Shown here piece by piece: positions 34,103 through 42,600 of a DNA stretch of 64,000 nt (the stretch's first letter is position 1; every line of letters begins with the position of its first letter). Origin of the DNA: Pontibacter kalidii (lineage in GTDB: Bacteria > Bacteroidota > Bacteroidia > Cytophagales > Hymenobacteraceae); contig NZ_CP111079.1 in assembly GCF_026278245.1 (NCBI RefSeq), forward strand, positions 3,734,501-3,798,500. The letters are read 5' to 3'. The notes below the pieces were generated by a model. That model had not been told where the DNA came from, searched no databases, and saw only the letters and a list, made by a program, of their open reading frames with translations. A program made the translations under genes and the position numbers.

Positions 34103-34624
34103 ATGGCAGAGATTCAAGAAAAAGCCGACTCCGGTAAAGGTGGTAAGAAACGCGCCAAACGCTCATCGACCAAAATCGACATGACGCCACTGGTAGACCT
34201 TGCCGCCCTTCTGATTACATTCTTCATGCTTACCACGACTTTCAATAAGCCGCAGACCATGGAAATTAACATGCCTGTGAAGCCTGATAATGAAGAAGAG
34301 CAGATAGCGCTTAAAGCCAGTAACGCCATGACCATTATTCTTGGCGCAGACGATAAGATCTATTACTACTTCGGTCTGGCTGAAGATAATCCAGAGGTAA
34401 TCGAGTCGAGCTACGCAGCAGGCGGCATCCGCAAAGTTCTCACTTCACCCCAAGTGAAGTCGAACGACAAGATGACCGTAATGGTGAAGCCAATGGAGGG
34501 GTCGCGCTACAAGAACATGGTGGACATCCTGGATGAATTAAAAATAACAGATACCAAGAAGTTTGCAATGGTAGAAATTGCCGATTCAGACAAGAAGCTG
34601 GTACAAGAACAAATTGGAAATTAA
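34103..34624 (+). CDS. exbD: ExbD/TolR biopolymer transport protein, copy 2
   Basis: This 173-residue protein has the membrane helix at about residues 28-50, with the conserved Asp in IDMTPLVDLAALLITFFML. The N terminus is basic (KKRAKRSSTK) and the periplasmic domain includes AMTIILGADDKIYYYFG. It differs from copy 1 in the middle but keeps the same topology. The tonB gene starts four bases after its stop, so translation is probably coupled. Confidence 0.92.
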   Translation: MAEIQEKADSGKGGKKRAKRSSTKIDMTPLVDLAALLITFFMLTTTFNKPQTMEINMPVKPDNEEEQIALKASNAMTIILGADDKIYYYFGLAEDNPEVIESSYAAGGIRKVLTSPQVKSNDKMTVMVKPMEGSRYKNMVDILDELKITDTKKFAMVEIADSDKKLVQEQIGN

Positions 34625-34627
34625 GAT

Positions 34628-35458
34628 ATGGACGCAAGTAAGTTAGCAAAAGCATCGCTTGATGATATCGTCTTTGAAGGGCGTAACAGAGCGTACGGTG
34701 CCTACCTACTTCGCAGACTTTACAACAAGCATATCACGGTTGCCGCTATTGTAGCAATTATACTGTTCTTCCTTTTCATCAGTATTCCTTTGATCTCTGA
34801 TTTGATCAAAGGAGACCAGGCGGAAGAGCAAGTGGTAGAGCGAATTGTAACAGAAGTAGACCTGGCCCCACCACCACCATTAGATGAGGCTACGCCGCCA
34901 CCACCACCACCGCCGCCGCCAGATCTTCCACCGCCGCCGCCACCAGTGCGTGCTACTGTAAAGTACACACCGCCAGTAGTGAAGCGTGACGAGGAAGTAC
35001 AGGAGGAGGAAGAAATTCCGGACGTAGAAGTGCTAGAGGAAGTTGATGCGGGTATAGAAACCGTAGAAGGTGACCCGAATGCACCAATGGACTTAGGTGA
35101 GATTGACGGAACAAGCGATGTGGTAGCAGAAGTAGTAGAGGAGAAGCCTTATACTTACGTGGAGCAGATGCCAACCTTCCCGGGCGGCGACGGCGAAATG
35201 ATGAAGTACTTAGGCAAGAACATCCGCTACCCAGCCGCTGCACAGCGCGCCGGAGTGGAAGGCCTGGTGGTACTTTCATTCGTGGTGAGCAACACAGGAG
35301 AGATCTCCGATATCCAGGTGGTGAAAGCCCTTGGAGCTGGTACTGACGAGGAAGCCGTACGCGTTGTTAAATCAATGCCGAAGTGGACTCCAGGAAAGCA
35401 GAACGGTAGAGCCGTACCTGTACGCTACACACTTCCAGTACGATTTACGATCAAATAA
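34628..35458 (+). CDS. tonB: Energy transducer TonB, copy 1
   Basis: This 276-residue protein is anchored by one N-terminal helix (ITVAAIVAIILFFLFISIPL). A periplasm-spanning linker with long proline runs (residues about 78-110, encoded by CCA/CCG repeats) and an acidic stretch follows. The C-terminal TonB domain (YPAAAQRAGVEGLVVLSFVV ... PKWTPGKQNGRAVPVRYTLP) binds TonB boxes of outer-membrane receptors such as the SusC here. A strong terminator follows. Confidence 0.93.
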   Translation: MDASKLAKASLDDIVFEGRNRAYGAYLLRRLYNKHITVAAIVAIILFFLFISIPLISDLIKGDQAEEQVVERIVTEVDLAPPPPLDEATPPPPPPPPPDLPPPPPPVRATVKYTPPVVKRDEEVQEEEEIPDVEVLEEVDAGIETVEGDPNAPMDLGEIDGTSDVVAEVVEEKPYTYVEQMPTFPGGDGEMMKYLGKNIRYPAAAQRAGVEGLVVLSFVVSNTGEISDIQVVKALGAGTDEEAVRVVKSMPKWTPGKQNGRAVPVRYTLPVRFTIK

Positions 35459-35474
35459 GCAGTTTACCTGCTAT

Positions 35475-35507
35475 AAAGCCCAGCCCTTACCGGCTGGGCT
35501 TTTTTTA
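35475..35507 (+). terminator. Intrinsic terminator after the first tonB
   Basis: AAAGCCCAGCC and GGCTGGGCTTT pair over 11 bp around CTTACC, followed by a T run. It would end or attenuate the exbB-exbD-exbD-tonB transcript before the second tonB. Confidence 0.9.
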
Positions 35508-35644
35508 TGCCCTAAAATAAACTACACTGCATGCATACTATTTATATAAAATTCCGTATATTCAGAAAAACAGACATTTCTCCCATTAACCCAGCTACTA
35601 CCGCAATGCCTTAGAATGATTGTATAATCCTAAACCCCAAAGCC

Positions 35645-36487
35645 ATGGAAAAGAGCTATTTCTTAAGCACGACCTTCAACAACATTGTGTTCAGAGGGCG
35701 AAACAAGGCGTATGGCGCCTATTACCTGCGCCGCAAGTACAGCAAACACATGCTGCTGGCATCCACACTCGCTATAGCGACATTTTCCGGGGCATTGGTC
35801 GGTCCGTTGGTAGATACAATCTTCTTCTCAGATCCTGTCAAGTATGTGAAACCCGTCTTTGACATCAAGGAGCCTGTGGTGCTCGTGCTGCCACCCCCTC
35901 CCGCACCCAAACCGGAACCTGAGAAAGCTATAGCGCCCCCTCCTGCTCCCGCCGCCGAGAAAAACGTAGCCACCGAGAAGTTTACGAAAATACAAGTAGT
36001 AGACGATGCGACAGAAACTACTGAAACGGTGCCGGACCAAAGCAGGCTGTCGGAGGTGGTGATCGGAAAAGAAAAGATAGAAGGCGACCTGCCTGAAATA
36101 CCATCTGTAAGTATAACTGAAGATCCTCCCGCAGGTTTGGAGGGAGGCACAGGCGAAGCACCCGCCGAAACGGAGCCCTTTATAGTGGTGGACCAGATGC
36201 CACAATTTAAAGGCGGGGTAGATGACCTGATGCTATATTTAGGCCGCAAGCTGCGTTACCCGGCCTCTGCCCAGAGCAACGGGATAGAGGGAACCGTAGT
36301 AGTTACGTTTGTAGTAGGCACAACCGGCGAGATAACAGACGTGGAAGTACTGAAAGGTCTCGGGTTCGGAACGGACGAAGAGGCAGCACGCGTCATACAG
36401 AACATGCCCAAATGGGAGCCTGGCAGGCAGAATGGACGCGCGGTTCCGGTGCGCTATACTTTACCTATACGGTTTAAAATGCAGTAA
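35645..36487 (+). CDS. tonB: Energy transducer TonB, copy 2
   Basis: This 280-residue protein has the same layout as copy 1: a cytoplasmic YFLSTTFNNIVFRGRNKAYG start, an anchor helix (ASTLAIATFSGALVGPLVDT), a shorter proline linker (PPPPAPKPEPEKAIAPPPAP) and a C-terminal TonB domain (YPASAQSNGIEGTVVVTFVV; GRQNGRAVPVRYTLPIRFKM). The proline runs are weaker than in copy 1. It sits 137 bp after the terminator and has its own terminator. Confidence 0.93.
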   Translation: MEKSYFLSTTFNNIVFRGRNKAYGAYYLRRKYSKHMLLASTLAIATFSGALVGPLVDTIFFSDPVKYVKPVFDIKEPVVLVLPPPPAPKPEPEKAIAPPPAPAAEKNVATEKFTKIQVVDDATETTETVPDQSRLSEVVIGKEKIEGDLPEIPSVSITEDPPAGLEGGTGEAPAETEPFIVVDQMPQFKGGVDDLMLYLGRKLRYPASAQSNGIEGTVVVTFVVGTTGEITDVEVLKGLGFGTDEEAARVIQNMPKWEPGRQNGRAVPVRYTLPIRFKMQ

Positions 36488-36509
36488 ATAAAGAAGAATA
36501 ATGGAAGAG

Positions 36510-36553
36510 AGCAGAAGCAACATGGTAGTTTTGTTAGCTTCTGCTTTCATTTT
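36510..36553 (+). terminator. Probable terminator after the second tonB
   Basis: AGCAGAAGC pairs with GCTTCTGCT; the stem continues with AACA/TGTT inside, and TTTCATTTTAT follows. It starts 22 bp after the stop. Confidence 0.7.
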
Positions 36554-36600
36554 ATAAGCATTAGGTTTATTTTTAAGGGTTAAAAAGACGAAAACCACAC

Positions 36601-36858
36601 ATGATAAGACCAAGGAGAGACGACGACACACCAAAGCAAAGTTTGTTTGGGAAATTTGCCCGTATCTTTGGCATCATCATGACCTTGCTCTATGTGGCCA
36701 TGGGCATTTTTATCATGTTTGCGGGGGATAGCCTGAACCTGGATATGCCGGAAAGTATGAAGTATGCCTTAGGTGGGATTCTCATCTTATACGGAATTGT
36801 TAGATTTGTAAGAGTTTACAACAGCACGCGTTCCAACAAAAACAGATATGAAGATTAA
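36601..36858 (+). CDS. Small membrane protein linked to the PstS-like gene
   Basis: This 85-residue protein has a polar N terminus, then two membrane segments (IFGIIMTLLYVAMGIFIMFAG near residues 23-43 and YALGGILILYGIVRFVRVY near 55-73). The tail is basic and ends NRYED. It overlaps the next gene by 11 bp, so the two are translationally coupled. I do not recognise the family. Confidence 0.7.
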   Translation: MIRPRRDDDTPKQSLFGKFARIFGIIMTLLYVAMGIFIMFAGDSLNLDMPESMKYALGGILILYGIVRFVRVYNSTRSNKNRYED

Positions 36859-37786
36859 ATCACTACCTATAGCAGCCTTCGCGGGTCTTATGGCCCTGGC
36901 CAGCTGCGGCGGCGACCCTTCCACCAATCTTGACACCCCTACATCCGGCACCATCAACATCAGTGTGGATGAGTCATTCCAGCCTATTATAGAGTCGGAG
37001 ATCAACACCTTTGAGGGCATCTACAAATACGCCAACATAAACGCAAACTATAAGCCCGAGGGACAGGTAGTAAAGGACCTGCTCAACGACAGCACTAAAA
37101 TCGCCGTACTCTCACGGGAGCTGACGGAGGAGGAGAATGCCTATTTCAAAAAGAACAATAGAGTAGCCCGCGTGACCAAGATCGCGATCGATGCGGTGGC
37201 CCTGATCACTAACAGGCAGAACCCGGACTCGCTGCTGACAATGGACGAGCTGAAGCGGATCTTTAACGGGGAGGCAAAAAGCTGGAAAGACCTGGATGAG
37301 GATTCCCCTCTCGGCGACATCACGATAGTTTTCGATAACAACAACTCCAGCACCGCCCGCTACGTACGAGACTCGTTGATCGCAGGCAATAAATTGCCGG
37401 CAAACACGTTTGCATCAAACTCACACAAAGCCTTGGTAGACTATGTGGAGGAGAATAAAAACGCCCTCGGTGTTATAGGTGTGAACTGGGTAAGCGACTT
37501 TGACGACTCGACCGTGGTTGGCTTTTTGAACAGGATTAAAGTTCTGGGCATCAGCGAAGACCCTGCGCCAGTTACAACAGAAGCTTATTACCAGCCTTAC
37601 CAGGCCTACATTGCACAGGAGGCTTACCCGCTGCGCCGTTTCCTGTATATCATTAGTACTGAAGGCCGTACAGGACTTGGCACAGGTTTTGCATCCTATG
37701 TAGCGAGTGACAAAGGCCAGCGCCTCATCCTTAAATCTGGGCTAGTGCCGGCAACCATGCCAGTAAGGGTCATAAGCCTGGATTAA
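36848..37786 (+). CDS. PstS-like phosphate-type substrate-binding lipoprotein
   Basis: This 312-residue lipoprotein (signal MKIKSLPIAAFAGLMALASC) has the periplasmic binding-protein type II fold of PstS, with segments KIAVLSRELTEEE, AVALITNRQNPDSLLTMDELKRIFNGEAKSWKDL, FDNNNSSTARYVRDSL and GVIGVNWVSDF. PstS normally delivers phosphate to a PstCAB ABC transporter; none is in this window, and its place behind TonB genes hints at a different role. The ligand is unproven. Confidence 0.85.
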   Translation: MKIKSLPIAAFAGLMALASCGGDPSTNLDTPTSGTINISVDESFQPIIESEINTFEGIYKYANINANYKPEGQVVKDLLNDSTKIAVLSRELTEEENAYFKKNNRVARVTKIAIDAVALITNRQNPDSLLTMDELKRIFNGEAKSWKDLDEDSPLGDITIVFDNNNSSTARYVRDSLIAGNKLPANTFASNSHKALVDYVEENKNALGVIGVNWVSDFDDSTVVGFLNRIKVLGISEDPAPVTTEAYYQPYQAYIAQEAYPLRRFLYIISTEGRTGLGTGFASYVASDKGQRLILKSGLVPATMPVRVISLD

Positions 37787-37817
37787 TAAAACGTAACAGC
37801 AACAACTAAACTATTAT

Positions 37818-39467
37818 ATGATGACTAAAAACTGGAAGTACATCGCTTTGATGGCGGCTGCTTTCCCTGCTACTGCAGCATTTGCGCAAACAGGTGACGC
37901 AGGCAGAAGAGCCGTTGACCTGGAGCGCTATGAAGAAGCTAAATCTATTTATAAGTCTCAGCTGAACAATAAGAACGCAGCCGATAATGCCTACTTCAAC
38001 CTTGGCGATATTTACCTGCGCACAAACCAGCCAGACTCAGCAGCATACTACTTCAACCAGGGTATCGCTGCTAACAAAAAATCCTACATCAACCATGTAG
38101 GGCTAGGTAAGCTGGCATTGGAGCAGGGAAATCAGGCAAAAGCAGAGCAGCACTTCAGCCAGGCCCTGAGCGGCAGAGGCAAAAAAGATGCGTACGTACT
38201 TGCCATGATCGGTGAGGCCTATGTAAGTGCCCCAAACGCCACTGAAGCACAGATCAACAAAGGTATTGATTACCTGAAGCAGTCCCTGGAGCGTGATAAC
38301 AAGAACGCAACGGCAAATGTTATCTTGGGTGATGCGTACCTGGCGCTGAAAAATGGTGGACAGGCGATGTCCAGCTACGACAGGGCTATTCAACTGGACC
38401 CTCAGAATGCAAATGCTTACCTGAAGCGTGGCCAGCTGTACACGAGCTCACGCAACTATAACGAGGCAGAGCAGGCGTTCCTGAAAGCCATCGAGCTCGA
38501 CCCTAACTTTGCCCCTGCCTACCGCGACCTAGGTGAACTTTACTACTTTGCCGGACAGTATGACAAGGCTTTGTCTACATTCCAGAAGTATGTAGACATG
38601 GCGGAGAACACACCGGACACCAAAGCGAAGTATGCCTCTTTCCTGTTCCTGACAAAGAACTACGACCAGGCACTTAAAACAGCTGAGGAGGTACTGCAGC
38701 AGCAGCCAGATAACATGGTAATGAACCGCCTGAGAGCCTATTCATACTTAGAGCTGGGCCAACCTGACAAAGCGCTGCAAGCCATGGAGACGCACATACA
38801 GAAGGCTGACCCGAACAAGCTGATTGCCGAGGACTACGAGTACTATGGTCGCATCTTGTCAAAAAACAACCAGCATGCAAAGGCTATCGAGAATCTGGAG
38901 AAGGCACTGGCGATGAACAACGCCAACGCTGAGCTTTATGCGGAACTGGCCACTGCCTATGCGCGCAGCAACCAATACGATAAAGCCATCGAGGTGTATG
39001 ACCGCAAGCGTGAGAACGTGGGCCAAAGTAACTCTGACTACTATTACATTGGTAACATCTACATGATGGCCGGTGAAGAGCAGGCTGCCAACGGCAACGC
39101 TGCCAAAGCGAATGAGTACTTTAAAAAGGCTGACGAGACGTATGGCAAAGTAACCGAGGCTAACGCTGATTACGCGTACGGTTACCTGTGGAGAGCCCGC
39201 GCCAACGCCAGCCAGGACCCGGAGACTGAGCAAGGTTTGGCCAAGCCATACTATGAGCAGTTCATCGAGAAGGCTGGTGGAGAAAAAGAAAAGTATAAGC
39301 GTGACCTAATTGAGGCTAACTCTTACTTAGGCTACTACTACTACATCAAAGGCGAACGCGACAACGCTGTGAAGTACTGGACAGAAGTTAGAACCCTTGA
39401 CCCTAGCAACCCACAGGCAGAGGCCGCTCTAAAAGAGATCTCTAAGACGCCACGAAAGAAGAAGTAA
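37818..39467 (+). CDS. Exported tetratricopeptide-repeat protein
   Basis: This 549-residue protein has a signal peptide (IALMAAAFPATAAFAQ). It is then largely tetratricopeptide repeats: motifs such as AYFNLGDIYLRTNQPDSAAYYF, AYLKRGQLYTSSRNYNEAEQAF and AELATAYARSNQYDKAIEVY recur at 34-residue spacing. It ends with a basic TPRKKK. TPR proteins are scaffolds, so this may assemble with the TonB/PstS-like proteins upstream. A strong hairpin closes the operon. Confidence 0.9.
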   Translation: MMTKNWKYIALMAAAFPATAAFAQTGDAGRRAVDLERYEEAKSIYKSQLNNKNAADNAYFNLGDIYLRTNQPDSAAYYFNQGIAANKKSYINHVGLGKLALEQGNQAKAEQHFSQALSGRGKKDAYVLAMIGEAYVSAPNATEAQINKGIDYLKQSLERDNKNATANVILGDAYLALKNGGQAMSSYDRAIQLDPQNANAYLKRGQLYTSSRNYNEAEQAFLKAIELDPNFAPAYRDLGELYYFAGQYDKALSTFQKYVDMAENTPDTKAKYASFLFLTKNYDQALKTAEEVLQQQPDNMVMNRLRAYSYLELGQPDKALQAMETHIQKADPNKLIAEDYEYYGRILSKNNQHAKAIENLEKALAMNNANAELYAELATAYARSNQYDKAIEVYDRKRENVGQSNSDYYYIGNIYMMAGEEQAANGNAAKANEYFKKADETYGKVTEANADYAYGYLWRARANASQDPETEQGLAKPYYEQFIEKAGGEKEKYKRDLIEANSYLGYYYYIKGERDNAVKYWTEVRTLDPSNPQAEAALKEISKTPRKKK

Positions 39468-39483
39468 AATTGCTTTAAATAAG

Positions 39484-39532
39484 TATATAAACAGAAAACC
39501 CGCTACTTTGTAGCAGGTTTTCTGTTTATATA
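39484..39532 (+). terminator. Strong hairpin terminator of the TonB-PstS-TPR operon
   Basis: A 17-bp arm (39484-39500) pairs perfectly with 39516-39532; after one mismatch GCTAC/GTAGC continues the stem. It starts 17 bp past the TPR gene. Confidence 0.85.
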
Positions 39533-40171
39533 GCCTTAGCACTGTACAGGCGAGCTACAAGTGTGGATTTAGATCACTCTTCCATTGTGCGGTATCAGGG
39601 CCGCTTGCCAGTCAAATCAAATGCCCCCTCCTTGTCAAAGGTAGCATTTGGACTCATTCTGTTCCTGCCGCAAGCTTACAGCTTGTGGCTTGTTCCACAA
39701 CTTTTTGAGATTCGGCCTTTTTGAGGTTAACCTATCCCCTTGAGGACAAGTGAGAACGAGGGTCCGAAATTTGCGACTATAGGTCTTAGGAGTGTTTACA
39801 CCTGCAGATTTACCTGTGTTGCGAATAAAAGTGCTCTGCTCTATAGCCTTACACCCCTGTAGTCCCCTCAAGGGGACAATTATTCAGAATCAGGGCTTAT
39901 TCCAGAAATGTGATGGGACAAGATAAGGCTAAAAACGCACGGTTGGTTAACGGAGAGTGGTCTCGTGCCCTAATCGTAATCCTGAGGGGCAGGGGTAAGC
40001 TTGAAGGGGATAAAGAATTAATACGCATAACTCACCTTATAAGAGTATTATACTTCACAAGTTCTGGAGCGAAGGTATCAGGCTTTAAGTATAGAAACGC
40101 CCATTCCTATAAGTATGGGTTTGTCATATTTATACCAAACCACACTTTAGCACCAACACTAGATTTATACT
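39533..40171. other. Gene-poor region with repeat-like remnants
   Basis: No credible coding sequence is visible; the two longest frames have no recognisable features and unlikely composition. It contains inverted words TATCCCCTTGAGGACA (about 39731) and CCCCTCAAGGGGACA (about 39865), which are near reverse complements 120 bp apart. A short dyad CTTACAGCTTG also lies near 39674. The plus strand has AAGTATA-type words at 40049, 40087 and 40166. This may be decayed mobile DNA. Confidence 0.45.
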
Positions 40172-41206
40172 TTACAGCTGATCTGCATACAACTCCCACT
40201 TCTCCAGCACCGCCTTGAAGTCCTCCGGAAGGTCAGAATCAAACTGCAGGAAATCCTTGGTAGATGGATGAAGGAAACCCAGCGACTTGGCGTGGAGCGC
40301 CTGTCGTGGCATCAATTTGAAGGCATTATCCACAAAGGATTTGTAGGTGCCATTGGGCATTCCGCTCAGTATCCTGTCGCCGCCGTAGGTAGCATCGGAG
40401 AAAAGCGGGTGGCCGATGTGCTTCATATGGGCCCGTATCTGGTGCGTCCTGCCCGTCTCCAGGTTGCACTGCACCAGCGACACGTATTTAAAGCTGCGCA
40501 ATACCTTGTAATGCGTCACAGCATGCTTCCCATAATCTCCGGCAGGGTACACTGCCATTACCTTCCTATCTTTGGCGCTACGGCCTACATGGCCTGTAAT
40601 AGTGCCCGCCTGCTCCTTGGGAACACCCCATACCAGCGCATAGTAGGTGCGTTCAATACTATGGTCGAAGAACTGCTTGGCCAGGAAAGCCATACTATAA
40701 TCTGTCTTGGCGATCACCAGCAACCCGGAGGTGTCCTTATCAATGCGATGCACCAGGCCAGGCCTTCCCTCCCCATTGCGGTGCGTAGGCAGGTTTTGCA
40801 GGTGATACGCCAGCGCATTGACAAGCGTGCCGTTCCAGTTGTTATAAGCCGGATGCACTACCATGCCGGCCGGCTTGTTTACCAGCAGCAGTTCCTCGTC
40901 CTCATAAAGTATGTTCAGCGGGATATTTTCCGGCACAATATCCGTATCGCGCGGAGGTTCTGCCAGCGTAACGGTAATTACATCCAGCGGCTTTACCTTA
41001 TAGCTTACCTTTACCGGCTTCTGGTTCACCTGCACCGACTCCGAACGGATGGCGCTCTGCAGTTTGTTGCGCGTCACGTTCGGCAGGCGGTCCATCAGGA
41101 ACTTATCTACGCGCAGCAAGGCCTGCCCCTTGTCCACTACAATGCGATGGTGCTCATACAACTCATCTGAGTCTTCTGTGCCTTCTGTTTCTGTGTACTC
41201 TACCAC
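40172..41206 (-). CDS. rluD: RluA-family 23S rRNA pseudouridine synthase (RluD-like)
   Basis: This 344-residue enzyme has an N-terminal S4 RNA-binding domain (VDKFLMDRLPNVTRNKLQSAIRSESVQVN). The synthase core carries the RluA signature HRIDKDTSGLLVIAK, which includes the catalytic Asp. NKPAGMVVHP and GRTHQIRAHMKHIGHPLF follow the family. RluD modifies helix 69 of 23S rRNA; RluC is an alternative reading. It reads in the same direction as the skp genes but a terminator separates them. Confidence 0.9.
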   Translation of the reverse strand: MVEYTETEGTEDSDELYEHHRIVVDKGQALLRVDKFLMDRLPNVTRNKLQSAIRSESVQVNQKPVKVSYKVKPLDVITVTLAEPPRDTDIVPENIPLNILYEDEELLLVNKPAGMVVHPAYNNWNGTLVNALAYHLQNLPTHRNGEGRPGLVHRIDKDTSGLLVIAKTDYSMAFLAKQFFDHSIERTYYALVWGVPKEQAGTITGHVGRSAKDRKVMAVYPAGDYGKHAVTHYKVLRSFKYVSLVQCNLETGRTHQIRAHMKHIGHPLFSDATYGGDRILSGMPNGTYKSFVDNAFKLMPRQALHAKSLGFLHPSTKDFLQFDSDLPEDFKAVLEKWELYADQL

Positions 41207-41224
41207 GGTTATGCTTACTGGTAT

Positions 41225-41261
41225 AAAAAAAGGAAAGCCGAAGTATACACAACGGCTTTCC
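41225..41261 (-). terminator. Intrinsic terminator of the bamA-skp operon
   Basis: GGAAAGCCG and CGGCTTTCC form a perfect 9-bp stem; on the minus strand seven T follow. It is 22 bp beyond the second skp gene. Confidence 0.85.
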
Positions 41262-41283
41262 CAAACTATAGAAAATAGCTTAC

Positions 41284-41895
41284 TTAGTTCTTCTTCTTGT
41301 TGTTGTTCTTAGCTGGTGTAGTCGCTGGCTTTGCAGCTGGTGTAGCAGCAGCTGGCTCAGGAGTTTGCTGCACTTTTGCCGGGTCAACGCCAAGCTTCTT
41401 CAGTACAAGCGGAGAGATGTCGCCATCCTCAGGACCGGCAAGCAGCGCCTGGTTGCTGATCACGTAAGTATAGCCGTTCTCTTTCGCTACATCCTTGATA
41501 GCCTTATCGATCTTCGTGATGATCGGGTCTACCAAAGACTTCTCTTTTTGCTGCAGCGACATCTGAGCGTTACGCTGGAACTCCTGGATAGAGTTGTTCA
41601 GGCCCATCAGTTCCTTTTCCTTGTCTTCACGGATAGTGGCATCCATGGTGGCTGCGCCTTTCTCGTAAGCCTGCAGTTTGGTCTCGTACTCCGAGTACTT
41701 GGTTTTCAGCTGGTTTTCAAGCTGGGTGCTGTGGTCCTTCAACTGAGACTCTATTTGCTTGCTCTCCGGCAATTGCAGCAGAATGTACTCTACGTTAGTA
41801 TAACCAATCTTAAGCGGCTGGTCGTTGCTTTGGGCATAAGACGCAAAGCTGATCAGAAAGAACGCTGCTACTAATAGTTTAATCTTGTTCATCAT
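41284..41895 (-). CDS. skp: OmpH/Skp-family periplasmic chaperone, copy 2
   Basis: This 203-residue exported protein (signal IKLLVAAFFLISFASYAQ) has the Skp layout: KIGYTNVEYILLQLPE at the mature start, then a long coiled coil (residues about 48-125, ESQLKDHSTQLENQLKTKY), then VDPIITKIDKAIKDVAKENGYTYVISN. The C terminus is low-complexity Ala/Pro/Lys ending NNNKKKN, which is not part of the fold. Skp holds unfolded outer-membrane proteins for BamA, which is encoded just upstream. Confidence 0.92.
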   Translation of the reverse strand: MMNKIKLLVAAFFLISFASYAQSNDQPLKIGYTNVEYILLQLPESKQIESQLKDHSTQLENQLKTKYSEYETKLQAYEKGAATMDATIREDKEKELMGLNNSIQEFQRNAQMSLQQKEKSLVDPIITKIDKAIKDVAKENGYTYVISNQALLAGPEDGDISPLVLKKLGVDPAKVQQTPEPAAATPAAKPATTPAKNNNKKKN

Positions 41896-41925
41896 TGGTT
41901 GGTTGGTTAATAAGTATTTGGATGT

Positions 41926-42582
41926 TTAGTTGTTAGACTTCTTCTTTGTCGTTTTCCTGGCGGGAGGCTCCGGCTGTTGCTCCTGTGCTTCCTCTCCCAC
42001 TTCAGGCAGGTTCTCCGGGTCATCCACGATGGCATCTGCCGGTCGCTCGCCTGGGGTATTCTTCCTGTCAGAGGCCAGGCCCAGCTCCTCCAGCACATAC
42101 TCAGTATAGTCATGCACTGGGTTTGTGTAGATCATCACCAGGTCGCCTGATTTATCAAACATGATTTGAACACCACGGGCCTTTGAGACTTTTTCCACAG
42201 CCTCAAACACCTCATCCTGTATCGGGCGCATCAGCTCCTGGCGGCGCTTAAACATCATACCCTCGTAGCCAAAAACCTTACGCTGGTAGTCGCGCAGCTC
42301 ATTTTCCTTTTTGGTAATCTCGGCTTGGCGCTTCTGCTTCATCTGGTCTGTCAGCAGCACCTCCTCGGCCTTGTAGTCCTGCTTCAGCTTATCAGCCTGC
42401 TGCTGTAGCTGCTCTATTTCGCGTTGCCAGGCTTCCGCATACTTGTCCATCTCCTGCTGCACCTGGTTAAAGGCTGGCATCTTGCTCAGGATAAAGTTTG
42501 AGTTAATATAGCCAATCTTCTGAGCCTGCGAAACAGAGGCCAGCAAAAAGCCCGCTAAAAAGATGAACAAAAACTTTTTCAT
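41926..42582 (-). CDS. skp: OmpH/Skp-family periplasmic chaperone, copy 1
   Basis: This 218-residue protein has a signal peptide (FLFIFLAGFLLASVSQAQ), KIGYINSNFILSKMP, a coiled coil (EQLQQQADKLKQDYKAEEVL) and VFEAVEKVSKARGVQIMFDKSG. The tail is acidic then basic (EEAQEQQPEPPARKTTKKKSNN). It lies 18 bp downstream of bamA and 30 bp upstream of the second skp gene, so the three form one unit. Confidence 0.93.
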   Translation of the reverse strand: MKKFLFIFLAGFLLASVSQAQKIGYINSNFILSKMPAFNQVQQEMDKYAEAWQREIEQLQQQADKLKQDYKAEEVLLTDQMKQKRQAEITKKENELRDYQRKVFGYEGMMFKRRQELMRPIQDEVFEAVEKVSKARGVQIMFDKSGDLVMIYTNPVHDYTEYVLEELGLASDRKNTPGERPADAIVDDPENLPEVGEEAQEQQPEPPARKTTKKKSNN

Positions 42583-42600
42583 ACTAATTCAATTCGGGTT

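Noticed and set aside
34880..34960. CCA/CCG trinucleotide repeat
   Set aside because: It encodes the proline linker of TonB, a usual feature, not an independent repeat element.
39635..39871. 78-residue minus-strand frame
   Set aside because: It is composed of inverted-repeat words and has no start context or similarity I can recognise.
39910..40218. 102-residue plus-strand frame
   Set aside because: It overlaps the end of rluD, has no recognisable domain and crosses repeat-like sequence; it is probably chance.
40268..41170. 300-residue frame antisense to rluD
   Set aside because: Its composition is an antisense shadow; rluD carries all its motifs.
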